A DNA stretch of 22,027 bases from Oscillospiraceae bacterium (GTDB lineage: Bacteria > Bacillota > Clostridia > Oscillospirales > Oscillospiraceae), in NCBI GenBank assembly GCA_020025425.1, contig JAHHSD010000030.1, positions 1 to 22,027 of the forward strand. Reading direction: 5' to 3'. The position numbers and the translations under genes are program-made. Under the pieces are notes generated by a model. The model saw only the letters and a list, made by a program, of their open reading frames with translations, made no database searches and was not told the origin of the DNA. This document shows positions 6,499 through 15,078 of the stretch, piece by piece (position 1 is the first letter of the stretch; every line of letters starts with the position of its first letter).

Positions 6499-7716
6499 AT
6501 GTCTGAAATCAAAAAAGTGGTCCTTGCCTATTCCGGTGGTCTGGATACATCCATCATCATCCCCTGGCTGAAGGAGAATTACAATAACCCCGAGATCATC
6601 GCAGTCTCTGCCGATGTGGGCCAGGGGGATGAGCTGGAGGGCCTGGAGGAAAAGGCCATCAAGACCGGTGCATCCAAGCTCTATATCGAGGATCTGACCG
6701 ATGAGATGGTGGATGATGTCATCATCCCCTCCATGCAGATGGGCGCCAAGTATGAGGACTATCTGCTGGGCACTGCCTTCGCCCGGCCCATCATCGCCAA
6801 GCGGCTGGTGGAGATCGCCAAGCAGGAGGGGGCCGACGCCATCTGCCACGGCTGCACCGGCAAGGGCAACGATCAGGTGCGGTTCGAGCTGGGCATCAAG
6901 CGCTTTGCCCCTGAGATGAAGATTATCGCTCCCTGGAGAGAGTGGTCCATCAAGGGCCGTGAGGAGGAGATCGAGTACGCAGAGGCCCACAACGTGCCGC
7001 TGAAGATCTCCCGGGAGACCAACTACTCCAAGGATAAGAACCTGTGGCACCTCTCCCACGAGGGTCTGGATCTGGAGGACCCCGCCAACGAGCCCATGTA
7101 CGACAAGCCGGGCTTCCTGGAGATGAGCGTCTCTCCCTTCCAGGCGCCTGATGAGCCCACCTATGTGACGCTGGACTTTGTAAAGGGCGTGCCTGTGGCT
7201 GTGGACGGCGAGAAGATGAAGGCCAGCGACATCATCCGCAAGCTCAACAAGGTGGGCGGCGACAATGGCATCGGCCTTTTGGATATCGTGGAGAACCGGC
7301 TGGTGGGCATGAAGGACCGCGGCGTCTATGAGACCCCCGGCGGCACCATTCTCTACCGGGCCCATGAGGTGCTGGAGATGATCACGGTGGACAAGGACAC
7401 CAAGCACATGAAGCAGAAGCTGGCAGTGGACTTTGCCGACTTCCTCTATAACGGCAAGTGGTTCACCCCTGTGCGGGAGGCCCTCTCCGCCTTTGTCACC
7501 AAGACCCAGGAGCACGTCACCGGCACGGTGAAGCTCAAGCTCTACAAGGGCAATATCATTACTGCGGGCGTCACCTCCCCCGAGACACTGTACTCTGAGA
7601 ATCTGGTCACCTTTGAGGAGAGTGACTACAACCAGAACGACGCCACCGGCTTCATCAACCTGTGGGGTCTGCCCGATACGGTTCAGGCCATGCGGGAGCA
7701 GGGAAAGCTGAACTAA
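6499..7716 (+). CDS. argG: Argininosuccinate synthase
   Basis: ArgG joins citrulline and aspartate, using ATP, to make argininosuccinate, the next-to-last step of arginine synthesis in the cytoplasm. The 405 residues contain the N-type ATP pyrophosphatase loop AYSGGLDTS (10-18) and the citrulline/aspartate-binding stretch HGCTGKGNDQVRFE near 115-130. The length is normal for the family. The frame is open further upstream, but the ATG at 6499 is chosen because AGGAGG (6485-6490) lies 8 bases before it and family members begin with a KVVLAYSGG-like strand. The longer frame would start inside the ARG box and promoter. It is the first gene of the operon. Confidence 0.96.
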   Translation: MSEIKKVVLAYSGGLDTSIIIPWLKENYNNPEIIAVSADVGQGDELEGLEEKAIKTGASKLYIEDLTDEMVDDVIIPSMQMGAKYEDYLLGTAFARPIIAKRLVEIAKQEGADAICHGCTGKGNDQVRFELGIKRFAPEMKIIAPWREWSIKGREEEIEYAEAHNVPLKISRETNYSKDKNLWHLSHEGLDLEDPANEPMYDKPGFLEMSVSPFQAPDEPTYVTLDFVKGVPVAVDGEKMKASDIIRKLNKVGGDNGIGLLDIVENRLVGMKDRGVYETPGGTILYRAHEVLEMITVDKDTKHMKQKLAVDFADFLYNGKWFTPVREALSAFVTKTQEHVTGTVKLKLYKGNIITAGVTSPETLYSENLVTFEESDYNQNDATGFINLWGLPDTVQAMREQGKLN

Positions 7717-7749
7717 CAAGAACATCGTCTGAGAAATGAGGTAACCAGT

Positions 7750-9129
7750 ATGAAATTGTGGGCAGGACGGTTCCAGAAGGAGACCGATACCCAAGTAAAT
7801 GACTTCAATTCGTCGATTTCCTTTGACGCACGTCTCTATCGTGAGGACATTGCGGGCTCCATCGCCCACGCCGCCATGCTGGGAAAGACGGGCATCATCG
7901 AGGCCCATGAGGCGGAGAAGATCATCGACGGCCTGAAGGCCATCCTGGCCGATATCGAGGCCGGACAGGTGGAGTTCTCTATGGAGAATGAGGACATCCA
8001 CATGAACATCGAGACCATTCTGACCCAGCGCATCGGGCAGACCGGCAAGCGGCTCCACACGGGCCGCAGCCGGAATGACCAGGTGGCGGTGGACTTCCGG
8101 CTCTATGTGAAAAAGGAGATCGCCGTGATCATTGGCATGGTGAAGAAGCTGGAGGAGGTACTGGTCAAGAAGGCGGAGGCCAATCTGGACACCGTCATGC
8201 CGGGATATACCCATCTCCAGCGGGCTCAGCCCACCACCTTTGCCCATTACATGATGGCCTATGCCAATATGCTCAAGCGGGATATCACCCGCCTGGAGGA
8301 CTGCCTGGAGCGGATGGACGAGTGCCCCCTGGGGGCGGGCGCCCTGGCCACGTCCACCTACCCGGTGGACCGGTTCCAGACCGCTGCCGCCCTGGGCTTC
8401 CGGTGCCCCACCGACAACTCCATGGATTCGGTCTCTGACCGGGACTTTGCCATCGAGTTTCTCTCGGCCTGCTCCATTTTGATGATGCACCTCTCCCGCT
8501 TCTCGGAGGAGATCATTCTCTGGTGCTCCTGGGAGTTCAAGTATGTGGAGCTGGACGACGCGTTTTCCACCGGCTCCTCCATCATGCCCCAGAAGAAAAA
8601 CCCCGATGTGGCCGAGCTGGTCAGAGGTAAGACCGGACGGGTGTACGGCTCCCTCATCACCCTGCTCACTGTTATGAAGGGACTGCCTCTGGCCTACAAC
8701 AAGGACATGCAGGAGGACAAGGAGCCGATATTCGACGCCATTGATACAGTGGAGCTCTGCATCCCCGTGTTCACCTCCATGCTGGATACCCTGACCGTCC
8801 GGGCGCAGAACATGTGCAGTGCGGCCTCCGGCGGCTTCATCAATGCTACGGACTGCGCCGACTATCTGGTCAAGAAGGGGATGCCCTTCCGGGAGGCCTA
8901 TATGATCGTGGGCAAGCTGGTGAACTCCTGCATCAAAACCGGAGAGACCCTGGATACGCTGTCCCTCAAGGATTTCAAGGCAGTCTCCTCGGTGTTTGAC
9001 CGGGACGTCTATCATGCCCTGGAGCTGAATACCTGCGTCAACGGCCGTCAGGTGTACGGCGGACCGTCCTCTGAGAGCGTTCAGAAGCAGATTCAGAATA
9101 TCAAGGAGTTTTTGGCACAGCATGCCTGA
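7750..9129 (+). CDS. argH: Argininosuccinate lyase
   Basis: ArgH splits argininosuccinate into arginine and fumarate, the final step of the pathway. The 459 residues have the normal family length. They include the N-terminal MKLWAGRF start typical of ArgH, TGRSRNDQVA (about 101-110) and the fumarase/aspartase-superfamily signature GSSIMPQKKNPD from residue 275, whose first serines form the mobile catalytic loop. It begins 33 bases after argG with a GAGG site and is in the same transcript. Confidence 0.96.
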   Translation: MKLWAGRFQKETDTQVNDFNSSISFDARLYREDIAGSIAHAAMLGKTGIIEAHEAEKIIDGLKAILADIEAGQVEFSMENEDIHMNIETILTQRIGQTGKRLHTGRSRNDQVAVDFRLYVKKEIAVIIGMVKKLEEVLVKKAEANLDTVMPGYTHLQRAQPTTFAHYMMAYANMLKRDITRLEDCLERMDECPLGAGALATSTYPVDRFQTAAALGFRCPTDNSMDSVSDRDFAIEFLSACSILMMHLSRFSEEIILWCSWEFKYVELDDAFSTGSSIMPQKKNPDVAELVRGKTGRVYGSLITLLTVMKGLPLAYNKDMQEDKEPIFDAIDTVELCIPVFTSMLDTLTVRAQNMCSAASGGFINATDCADYLVKKGMPFREAYMIVGKLVNSCIKTGETLDTLSLKDFKAVSSVFDRDVYHALELNTCVNGRQVYGGPSSESVQKQIQNIKEFLAQHA

Positions 9130-9204
9130 GCACAGACAGGAATCTGCCGTAGCGCCAGGCAGGGGAGCGGGAGACCGGTGCCCCGTGAGAATGGAGTGTT
9201 GGAT

Positions 9205-10146
9205 ATGAGCAAACCCAAAATCTATATTGACGGCAGAGAGGGAACCACCGGCCTTCAGATCTTCGGGCGTCTGAGTGCGCGGACGGATATTGAGCTGCTC
9301 CAGATCGCAGAGGAGAAGCGCAAGGATGTGGAGGAGCGCAGGAAGTTCCTCAACGAAGCGGATATTGTGTTCCTCTGCCTGCCTGATGGGGCGGCGAAGG
9401 AAGCTGTGTCCCTCATCGAAAATGAGCACACCCGGGTCATTGACGCCTCCACGGCCCACCGCACCGCAGCGGGCTGGGTGTACGGCTTTCCGGAGCTCCT
9501 CACCAATTCCAGGGAGATCATCGGGCAGGCCAAGCGGGTGGCGAATCCCGGCTGCCATGCTACCGGGTTCCTGGCGGCCGCAGCGCCGCTGGTCTCGCTC
9601 CGGATTCTCCCGAAGAGCTATCCCATGACCTGCTTCTCGCTCACCGGCTACTCCGGCGGCGGCAAGAAGATGATTGCCGAATATGAGAGTGAGGAGAAGG
9701 AGGCAAGCTTGAGCAGCCCCCGCATCTACGGGACAAACCTGCACCACAAGCACCTGCCTGAGATGCAGAAAATCTCCGGACTGGAGCAGCCTCCGGTGTT
9801 CTGCCCGGTGGTGGACGACTATTACAGCGGCATGGCCACCTCCATTCTGCTCCACAACAAACACCTGACGGGTCAGCCCGGCGCAAAGGAGATCTACCGT
9901 CATCTGCTGGACTACTACGGGGGACAGAAGCTGATCTCTGTGCGCTATGAGGAGGGCTCCGCCATGCTGGCGGCCAATACCCTGGCGGGAACGGATCAGC
10001 TGGAGCTGGTGGTCAGCGGACATGAGGACCAGACGGTTGTCACCGCGCTGTTCGACAATCTGGGCAAGGGTGCCTCCGGTGCGGCGGTGCAGAATATGAA
10101 TCTCATGCTGGGCCTGGATGAGACAACGGGCCTCAATTTGAAATAA
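9205..10146 (+). CDS. argC: N-acetyl-gamma-glutamyl-phosphate reductase (short, type 2 form)
   Basis: ArgC reduces N-acetylglutamyl phosphate to the semialdehyde with NADPH. The 313 residues carry the N-terminal nucleotide-binding stretch DGREGTTGLQIFGRL, the STAHR motif and the catalytic-cysteine motif NPGCHATG. The short length and the ASTAHR stretch fit the type 2 ArgC group rather than the roughly 345-residue type 1 form. An in-frame GTG at 9178 exists, but ATG 9205 is preferred: GGAG lies 8 bases before it and the protein then begins directly with the nucleotide-binding strand. Confidence 0.93.
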   Translation: MSKPKIYIDGREGTTGLQIFGRLSARTDIELLQIAEEKRKDVEERRKFLNEADIVFLCLPDGAAKEAVSLIENEHTRVIDASTAHRTAAGWVYGFPELLTNSREIIGQAKRVANPGCHATGFLAAAAPLVSLRILPKSYPMTCFSLTGYSGGGKKMIAEYESEEKEASLSSPRIYGTNLHHKHLPEMQKISGLEQPPVFCPVVDDYYSGMATSILLHNKHLTGQPGAKEIYRHLLDYYGGQKLISVRYEEGSAMLAANTLAGTDQLELVVSGHEDQTVVTALFDNLGKGASGAAVQNMNLMLGLDETTGLNLK

Positions 10147-10239
10147 ACGAAGGGGAAACAACAGGGAGACGGCGGAAAGGCCCGTGGGAAGCCGCTTCTT
10201 TCGCTCCTTTTCCCATATACAGAAGGGAAGGTAAACCTT

Positions 10240-11463
10240 ATGAAGCAGATTTCCGGCGGCGTCACCGCCCCAAAGGGGTTCAAGGCCTGGGGTGTCCACT
10301 GCGGCGTAAAAGCCAACAAGCAGGACAAGAAAGACCTTGCCATCATTCTCTCTGAGCAGGAGTGTACAGCGGCGGCCACTTATACCATGAACCGGGTGAA
10401 GGCGGCGCCTATCTATATCACCATGAATCACCTGGAGGACGGCACAGCCTGGGGCGTGGTGGCCAACAGCGGCAACGCCAACGCCTGCTGCCCCCAGAGC
10501 CATGAGAACGCGGAGCTTATGAGTGAGTACGCCGCCAAGGCCACAGGCCGCAGCCCCTCTGACTTTGTTGTGGCGTCTACCGGAGTCATCGGCCAGACCA
10601 TCAATATCTCCGCCATCGAGCGGGGGATGCCGGAGGCGGCCAAGGGACTCAGCGCGGGACCGGAGGGCTCCGATGCGGCGGCCCGGGCCATTATGACCAC
10701 AGATACCTGCAAGAAGGAGCTGGCCCTGACCTGTACGGTGGGCGGCAAGACGGTGACCCTGGGCGCCATCGCCAAGGGCTCCGGTATGATCCACCCCAAT
10801 ATGGGGACCATGCTCTGCTTCATCACCACCGACTGCGCCATTACCCAGAAGATGCTGTCCGAGGCGCTCCAGGAGACGGTGCCCAAGACCTTCAACCGGG
10901 TGACGGTGGATGGAGATACCTCCACCAACGATATGTGTGTGGTGCTGGCCAACGGCATGGCGGAAAATCCGCTGATCGAGTGGAAGGACGATTCCTATAC
11001 TGTGTTCCAGAAGGCCCTCAGACAGCTGTGCGAGTATCTGGCCCGCTGCATTGCGGGGGACGGCGAGGGCGCCAGCCGCCTGATCACCTGTACGGTCCAC
11101 GCCGCACGCAGCGAGGAGAGCGCGGAGCGCCTCGCCAAGGCTGTGGTGGGCTCTCCGCTGGTGAAGGCCGCCATGTTCGGCACCGATGCAAACTGGGGGC
11201 GGGTGCTGTGCGCCATGGGGTATTCCAAGGCCCCGTTCCGCCCCGAGTATGTGGATGTGAAGTTTGCGTCCGCTGTGGGCGAGGTCCTGGTATGCCGGCA
11301 GGGCATGGGTGTGGACTTTGACGAGGAGATGGCCAAGAGCATCCTCTCCCAGGACGAGGTGATCATCGACATTTGCCTCCACGAGGGGGAGCACGAGGCC
11401 ACCTGCTGGGGCTGTGACCTCACCTATGACTATGTGAAAATCAACGGCGATTACCGCACCTGA
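10240..11463 (+). CDS. argJ: Bifunctional glutamate N-acetyltransferase / ornithine acetyltransferase
   Basis: ArgJ moves the acetyl group from acetylornithine to glutamate, closing the acetyl cycle, so argA and argE are not needed if the enzyme is bifunctional. The 407 residues contain the self-cleavage region KGSGMIHPNMGTML. The new N-terminal nucleophile is expected to be T190, and the residue before it is glycine here instead of the common alanine. The start at 10240 follows GAAGGGAAGG. The 93-base gap after argC is the longest in the operon and can fold a weak hairpin, but no terminator is visible. Whether it can also use acetyl-CoA cannot be decided from sequence. Confidence 0.95.
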   Translation: MKQISGGVTAPKGFKAWGVHCGVKANKQDKKDLAIILSEQECTAAATYTMNRVKAAPIYITMNHLEDGTAWGVVANSGNANACCPQSHENAELMSEYAAKATGRSPSDFVVASTGVIGQTINISAIERGMPEAAKGLSAGPEGSDAAARAIMTTDTCKKELALTCTVGGKTVTLGAIAKGSGMIHPNMGTMLCFITTDCAITQKMLSEALQETVPKTFNRVTVDGDTSTNDMCVVLANGMAENPLIEWKDDSYTVFQKALRQLCEYLARCIAGDGEGASRLITCTVHAARSEESAERLAKAVVGSPLVKAAMFGTDANWGRVLCAMGYSKAPFRPEYVDVKFASAVGEVLVCRQGMGVDFDEEMAKSILSQDEVIIDICLHEGEHEATCWGCDLTYDYVKINGDYRT

Positions 11464-11484
11464 TCCAAAAGGAGGAAATTTCCC

Positions 11485-12336
11485 ATGTCTGATTCTGTTA
11501 TTACAAGAGCCGCAGTGCTGTCCGAAGCGCTGCCTTATATTCAGAAATTCTACGGCAAGACCATTGTGGTCAAATACGGCGGCAACGCCATGGTCTCAGA
11601 GGAGCTGCGCCAGGCGGTCATCAGCGATATCATCCTGCTGCATCTGGTGGGCATCCAGGTGGTGGTGGTCCACGGCGGCGGACCGGAGATCACAGAGATG
11701 CTTCAGAAGCTGGGCAAGGAGTCCAAGTTTGTGGACGGTCTGCGCTATACTGATCAGGAGACCATGGACGTGGTGCAGCAGGTGCTCTGCGGCAAGGTGA
11801 ATAAGGATCTGGTCGCCACCCTCAGCTGGGGCGGCCGGGCCGTCGGCCTGTGCGGCATGGATGCGGGCCTGTTCCAGGCAAAGAAGCTGGACGAGAAATA
11901 CGGCCTGGTGGGAGAGATCATCAAGATCAATCCCGCGCCCATCCAGGACAGCCTGAAGGCAGGCTATATCCCGGTGGTCTCCACCGTGGCCCAGGGTACT
12001 GACGGGGAGAACGCCTACAATGTAAATGCGGACACAGCGGCTGCCAAGCTGGCGGTGGCGCTGGGAGCCTCCAAGCTCATCCTGCTGACTGACGTCCGGG
12101 GCCTGCTCCGGGATCCCAAGGATGAGAGCACCCTCATTGAGGAGGTGGGCCTGTCTGAGGTGCCGCGGCTGGTACGGGAGGGTGTGATCCAGGGCGGTAT
12201 GATCCCCAAGATCGAGTGCTGCGTGGAGGCCGCCCGCTCCGGTGTGGAGCGTACCCACATCCTGGATGGACGCATCCCCCATTCCATCCTCATTGAGCTG
12301 CTGTCAGATAAGGGAATCGGTACCATGATTCTGTAA
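11485..12336 (+). CDS. argB: Acetylglutamate kinase
   Basis: ArgB phosphorylates N-acetylglutamate with ATP, the committed step. The 283 residues show the amino-acid-kinase fold motifs VKYGGNAM (about 29-36) and VHGGGPEI (about 62-69), and a C-terminal IPKIECCVEA region. The N terminus has an extra helix before the first strand (SEALPYIQKFYGK), as in arginine-inhibited hexameric enzymes and unlike the short-start E. coli form, so feedback inhibition by arginine is likely. The ribosome site AAGGAGG lies ahead of the ATG, and the gene starts 21 bases after argJ. Confidence 0.96.
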   Translation: MSDSVITRAAVLSEALPYIQKFYGKTIVVKYGGNAMVSEELRQAVISDIILLHLVGIQVVVVHGGGPEITEMLQKLGKESKFVDGLRYTDQETMDVVQQVLCGKVNKDLVATLSWGGRAVGLCGMDAGLFQAKKLDEKYGLVGEIIKINPAPIQDSLKAGYIPVVSTVAQGTDGENAYNVNADTAAAKLAVALGASKLILLTDVRGLLRDPKDESTLIEEVGLSEVPRLVREGVIQGGMIPKIECCVEAARSGVERTHILDGRIPHSILIELLSDKGIGTMIL

Positions 12337-12350
12337 GGAGACGGGTGAAC

Positions 12351-13529
12351 ATGACCTTTGAAGAACTGAAAGCCTTGGACCACGCCTACACCATGCAGAC
12401 CTATGGGCGCTTCGACGTGGCCGTCGACCACGGGAAGGGAGCCACCCTCTGGAGTCTGGAGGGAAAGGAGCTGATCGACTTCACCTCCGGCATCGGCGTC
12501 TGCTCCATAGGCTACGGAAATGAGCAGTGGGCCTGGAGCATCTATGAGCAGGCCATGGACCTGGGCCATATTTCCAATCTTTTTTATTCACAGCCCTATG
12601 CCAAGCTGGCAGAGACACTCTGCAAACGCTCCGGCATGGAGGCGGTGTTCTTTGGCAACTCCGGTGCTGAGGCCAATGAGGGCCTCATCAAGCTGGCCCG
12701 GAAGTACAGCTATGACAAATACGGAACAGGACGCAGCACCATTCTGACGCTGCACAATTCCTTCCACGGCCGGACCATCACCACGCTGACCGCCACCGGG
12801 CAGGATGTGTTCCACCAGTATTTCTACCCCTTTATGGAGGGCTTCCGCTATGCCGACGCCAATGATCTGGACAGCATCCGGGAGCAGGGCGGAGAGGACG
12901 TGTGCGCCGTTCTGCTGGAGCTGGTGCAGGGCGAGGGCGGCGTCCTCCCGCTGGACAAAGAATTTGTCCGGGAGCTGGCTGCTGTGTGCAGCGAGCGGGA
13001 CTGGCTCCTTCTGGTGGATGAGGTTCAGACCGGCGTGGGCCGGACGGGCTCCCTCTTTGCCTTCCAGCAGTATGGGATCCTGCCGGATGCGGTGTCCTTT
13101 GCCAAGGGCATTGCAGGGGGACTTCCCATGGGCGGCTTCCTGGTCAATGAGAAGTGCCGCTCGGTGCTGGGCCCGGGCAGCCATGGCTCCACATTTGGCG
13201 GAAACCCCATCAGCTCCGCAGCGGCGCTGGCAGTGCTGGATATCCTGGACGAGGAGACCATTGCAGCCGTCAGGGAGAAGGGGGCCTATCTGCGCCAGGG
13301 GATCGAGTCGCTCCACAAAAAGAGCATCGGCGGCACCCGGGGCATGGGCCTTATGATCGGTGTGGAAGTGAAGGAAGGCTATACCAATAAGGCGCTGGCA
13401 GCCCAGCTTGTGGAGCATGGACTCCTGGTGCTGACGGCGGGGCAGGGGCTGCGTCTGCTGCCGCCGCTGACCATCACGAAGGAAGAAATGGACAAGGGCC
13501 TTAAGATTATGGCCGACGTATTGGAATAA
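12351..13529 (+). CDS. argD: Acetylornithine aminotransferase
   Basis: ArgD is a PLP enzyme that moves an amino group from glutamate to N-acetylglutamate semialdehyde. The 392 residues have the class-III aminotransferase pattern: GNSGAEANEGLIKLAR near 100-115, the PLP-contacting DEVQTGVGRTG stretch near 220-235, and the Schiff-base lysine K252 in FAKGIAGGLPMGG. An in-frame GTG at 12345 is also possible; ATG 12351 is preferred because it lies 10 bases from AAGGAG (12335-12340) against only 4 for the GTG. The gene almost touches argB. Activity on ornithine or succinyl substrates cannot be excluded, but the operon setting makes ArgD the sound call. Confidence 0.94.
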   Translation: MTFEELKALDHAYTMQTYGRFDVAVDHGKGATLWSLEGKELIDFTSGIGVCSIGYGNEQWAWSIYEQAMDLGHISNLFYSQPYAKLAETLCKRSGMEAVFFGNSGAEANEGLIKLARKYSYDKYGTGRSTILTLHNSFHGRTITTLTATGQDVFHQYFYPFMEGFRYADANDLDSIREQGGEDVCAVLLELVQGEGGVLPLDKEFVRELAAVCSERDWLLLVDEVQTGVGRTGSLFAFQQYGILPDAVSFAKGIAGGLPMGGFLVNEKCRSVLGPGSHGSTFGGNPISSAAALAVLDILDEETIAAVREKGAYLRQGIESLHKKSIGGTRGMGLMIGVEVKEGYTNKALAAQLVEHGLLVLTAGQGLRLLPPLTITKEEMDKGLKIMADVLE

Positions 13530-13577
13530 AGAAGGGTGCAGGGCTCTGCTCCATTTTTGATAGAGGTGACATGGAAA

Positions 13578-14501
13578 ATGAAAGATCTGTTGAAGCTGTT
13601 GGATTTATCCAAAGAGGAGATCATCCAAATTCTGAATGTGGGCGACCAGATGAAGTACAACCAGAAGCATGGACTGACCCACAATTATCTCCAGGGCAAG
13701 ACCCTGGCTATGATTTTTGAGAAAAATTCCACCCGGACCCGGATCTCCTTTGAGACCGGTATGCACCAGCTGGGCGGCCACGCCCTGTTTCTCTCCGGCA
13801 AAGAGAGCCAGATCGGCCGGGGAGAGCCGGTGGAGGACACCGCCCGGGTGATCTCCCGCTACTGCGACGGCATTATGATCCGGACCTACTCCCAGGAGGG
13901 CGTGGAGAAGCTGGCCGAATATGCCAGCATCCCGGTGATCAACGGTCTGACCGACTTTGCTCATCCCTGTCAGGTGCTGGCCGATCTTATGACCATCCGG
14001 GAGTATCAGAGCAAGCTGGAAGGGCTGAAAATGTGCTTTATCGGCGACGGAAACAACATGGTCAACTCTCTCATCGTGGGCGGCCTGAAGGTGGGAATGG
14101 ACGTTTCAGTGGCCTGCCCTGAGGGGTACGACCCCCATCCCGATGTGCTGGAGTTCGCCAAGGGTGTGACTGACGCCCAGTTTACACTGACCAGAGATCC
14201 CATCGAGGCCGCCAAAGGGGCCGATGTGGTGCTGACTGACGTCTGGGCCTCCATGGGCCAGGAGGAGGAGCATGCCAAGCGGAAGGCCATCTTCCAGGGC
14301 TATCAGGTCAATGCCGAGCTGATGAAGGCCACCAACCCCGGCTGTCTGGTGCAGCACTGCCTGCCCGCACACCGGGGGGAGGAGATCACCTCCGACGTCT
14401 TTGAAGCACACGCCGGGGAGATCTTTGACGAGGCGGAGAATCGTCTCCATGCCCAGAAGGCTGTCCTCTACCTCCTGATGAAGGAAAATCATTTGGATTA
14501 A
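13578..14501 (+). CDS. argF: Ornithine carbamoyltransferase
   Basis: ArgF makes citrulline from ornithine and carbamoyl phosphate. The 307 residues carry the carbamoyl-phosphate site STRTR (51-55), HPCQ (129-132) and the ornithine-site motif HCLP (260-263). The frame is open further upstream, but ATG 13578 fits the family start and has AGAGGTG ahead of it. It is the last gene of the operon and is followed directly by a strong terminator. Because it sits with biosynthetic genes and not with arcA or arcC, the anabolic role is favoured. Carbamoyl phosphate must come from elsewhere, as no carAB lies here. Confidence 0.95.
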   Translation: MKDLLKLLDLSKEEIIQILNVGDQMKYNQKHGLTHNYLQGKTLAMIFEKNSTRTRISFETGMHQLGGHALFLSGKESQIGRGEPVEDTARVISRYCDGIMIRTYSQEGVEKLAEYASIPVINGLTDFAHPCQVLADLMTIREYQSKLEGLKMCFIGDGNNMVNSLIVGGLKVGMDVSVACPEGYDPHPDVLEFAKGVTDAQFTLTRDPIEAAKGADVVLTDVWASMGQEEEHAKRKAIFQGYQVNAELMKATNPGCLVQHCLPAHRGEEITSDVFEAHAGEIFDEAENRLHAQKAVLYLLMKENHLD

Positions 14502-14515
14502 AAGATTGATCAAAG

Positions 14516-14552
14516 AAAACCGCTCCTGGTGTGGCACCGGGAGCGGTTTTGT
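14516..14552 (+). terminator. Rho-independent terminator of the arginine operon
   Basis: The 11-base arm AAAACCGCTCC (14516-14526) is exactly complementary to GGAGCGGTTTT (14540-14550), and an inner GGTG/CACC pairing extends the stem. The arm ends in TTTTGT. It lies 14 bases after the argF stop. Confidence 0.88.
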
Positions 14553-14725
14553 CTGTTCAGAGATAAAAAACGCTTCAGCTGCCATAGACCGGAGCGGTGA
14601 ATGGCCGGAAGAACACTGACAGTTCGGTGGGCATCGGCCGGGAAAGCCGGAACACCCAGGCATGGGTGATGAAGCTGTGCGGCCGTATTGTCAAGGAAAT
14701 TCGGCTGTGCGGTGCATCTTGCTGA
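14553..14725. other. Intergenic stretch between the arginine operon and the promoter before jetA
   Basis: No convincing gene is present. A 42-codon open frame runs from a GTG near 14597 to a TGA just before the promoter at 14726, but it has only a close-set GGAG and no recognisable family. GCCGGGAAAGCC at 14637-14648 recurs at 14887-14898. The GC-rich character and lack of conserved coding signs suggest spacer or old gene debris. Confidence 0.4.
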
Positions 14726-14754
14726 TTGTCATATTCTTCAAAATATTGTATAAT
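14726..14754 (+). promoter_or_regulatory. Strong sigma-A-type promoter upstream of the jet operon
   Basis: TTGTCA (14726-14731) and TATAAT (14749-14754) are separated by exactly 17 bases, giving 5 of 6 and 6 of 6 matches, within an AT-rich stretch. The predicted start near 14761 would give a leader of about 318 bases before jetA. No closer promoter of similar quality is visible, so this is the best candidate for the jet operon. It might instead serve a small RNA or lost gene in the leader. Confidence 0.6.
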
Positions 14755-14760
14755 ATTGTT

Positions 14761-15078
14761 GATTATGTAACCGATTGGAACAAAACGATTCGCACTGGGA
14801 GGTGGTGCATATAAGGGTCAGGCAATATGACAAATTGGTATGAAAGCGCATCCCGGATCGCAAGAAAATGCAGGATCGGTTTGTGAGCCGGGAAAGCCAA
14901 GTCCTCTGTACCTGTGGTTTGCTGAATGAGGGGAGGGACTGTCCGGACATCGAAGAGGTACCGTGACACCGGATTTATCCACGCTTACGCAGGCCCCTCC
15001 GACATGTCCAATGCAGCTCTTTCCCGGCTGAAAATCAATATTCCCATCATATTGTAATCTCCAGTAGGAGGATGTTCC
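14761..15078 (+). other. Long leader before jetA with small or broken open frames
   Basis: This stretch holds no long open frame. One plus frame begins with a GTG near 14809 just after GGAGG, is broken by a TGA after 12 codons, then stays open for 40 codons (from KRIPDRKKMQ to DCPDIEEVP). A second frame, ATG 14926 to TAA 15057, encodes 43 residues including YRDTGFIHAYAGPSD and ends 21 bases before jetA, but it has no ribosome site. Together these could be remnants of a lost gene or an untranslated leader. I recognise no known riboswitch. Confidence 0.35.
15067..15072 (+). promoter_or_regulatory. Ribosome binding site of jetA
   Basis: AGGAGG lies 6 bases before ATG 15079 and fixes the start of the jet operon's first gene. 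Confidence 0.8.

Noticed and set aside
6454..11394. A very long open frame of about 1646 codons on the minus strand across argG to argJ
   Set aside because: It is antisense to four well-supported arg genes. Its composition (many H, L, G, Q) is what the complement of GC-rich third-position codons gives, and it has no domain or ribosome site.
14738..14969. Two overlapping minus-strand open frames of about 70 codons in the jetA leader region
   Set aside because: No ribosome site and no recognisable domain; they lie antisense to a strong plus-strand promoter and leader.
14553..15078. CRISPR array, tRNA or known riboswitch in the long gap before jetA
   Set aside because: No regularly spaced repeats, no cloverleaf or CCA end, and no riboswitch core I recognise. 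The only repeat is a 12-base GCCGGGAAAGCC pair about 250 bases apart.
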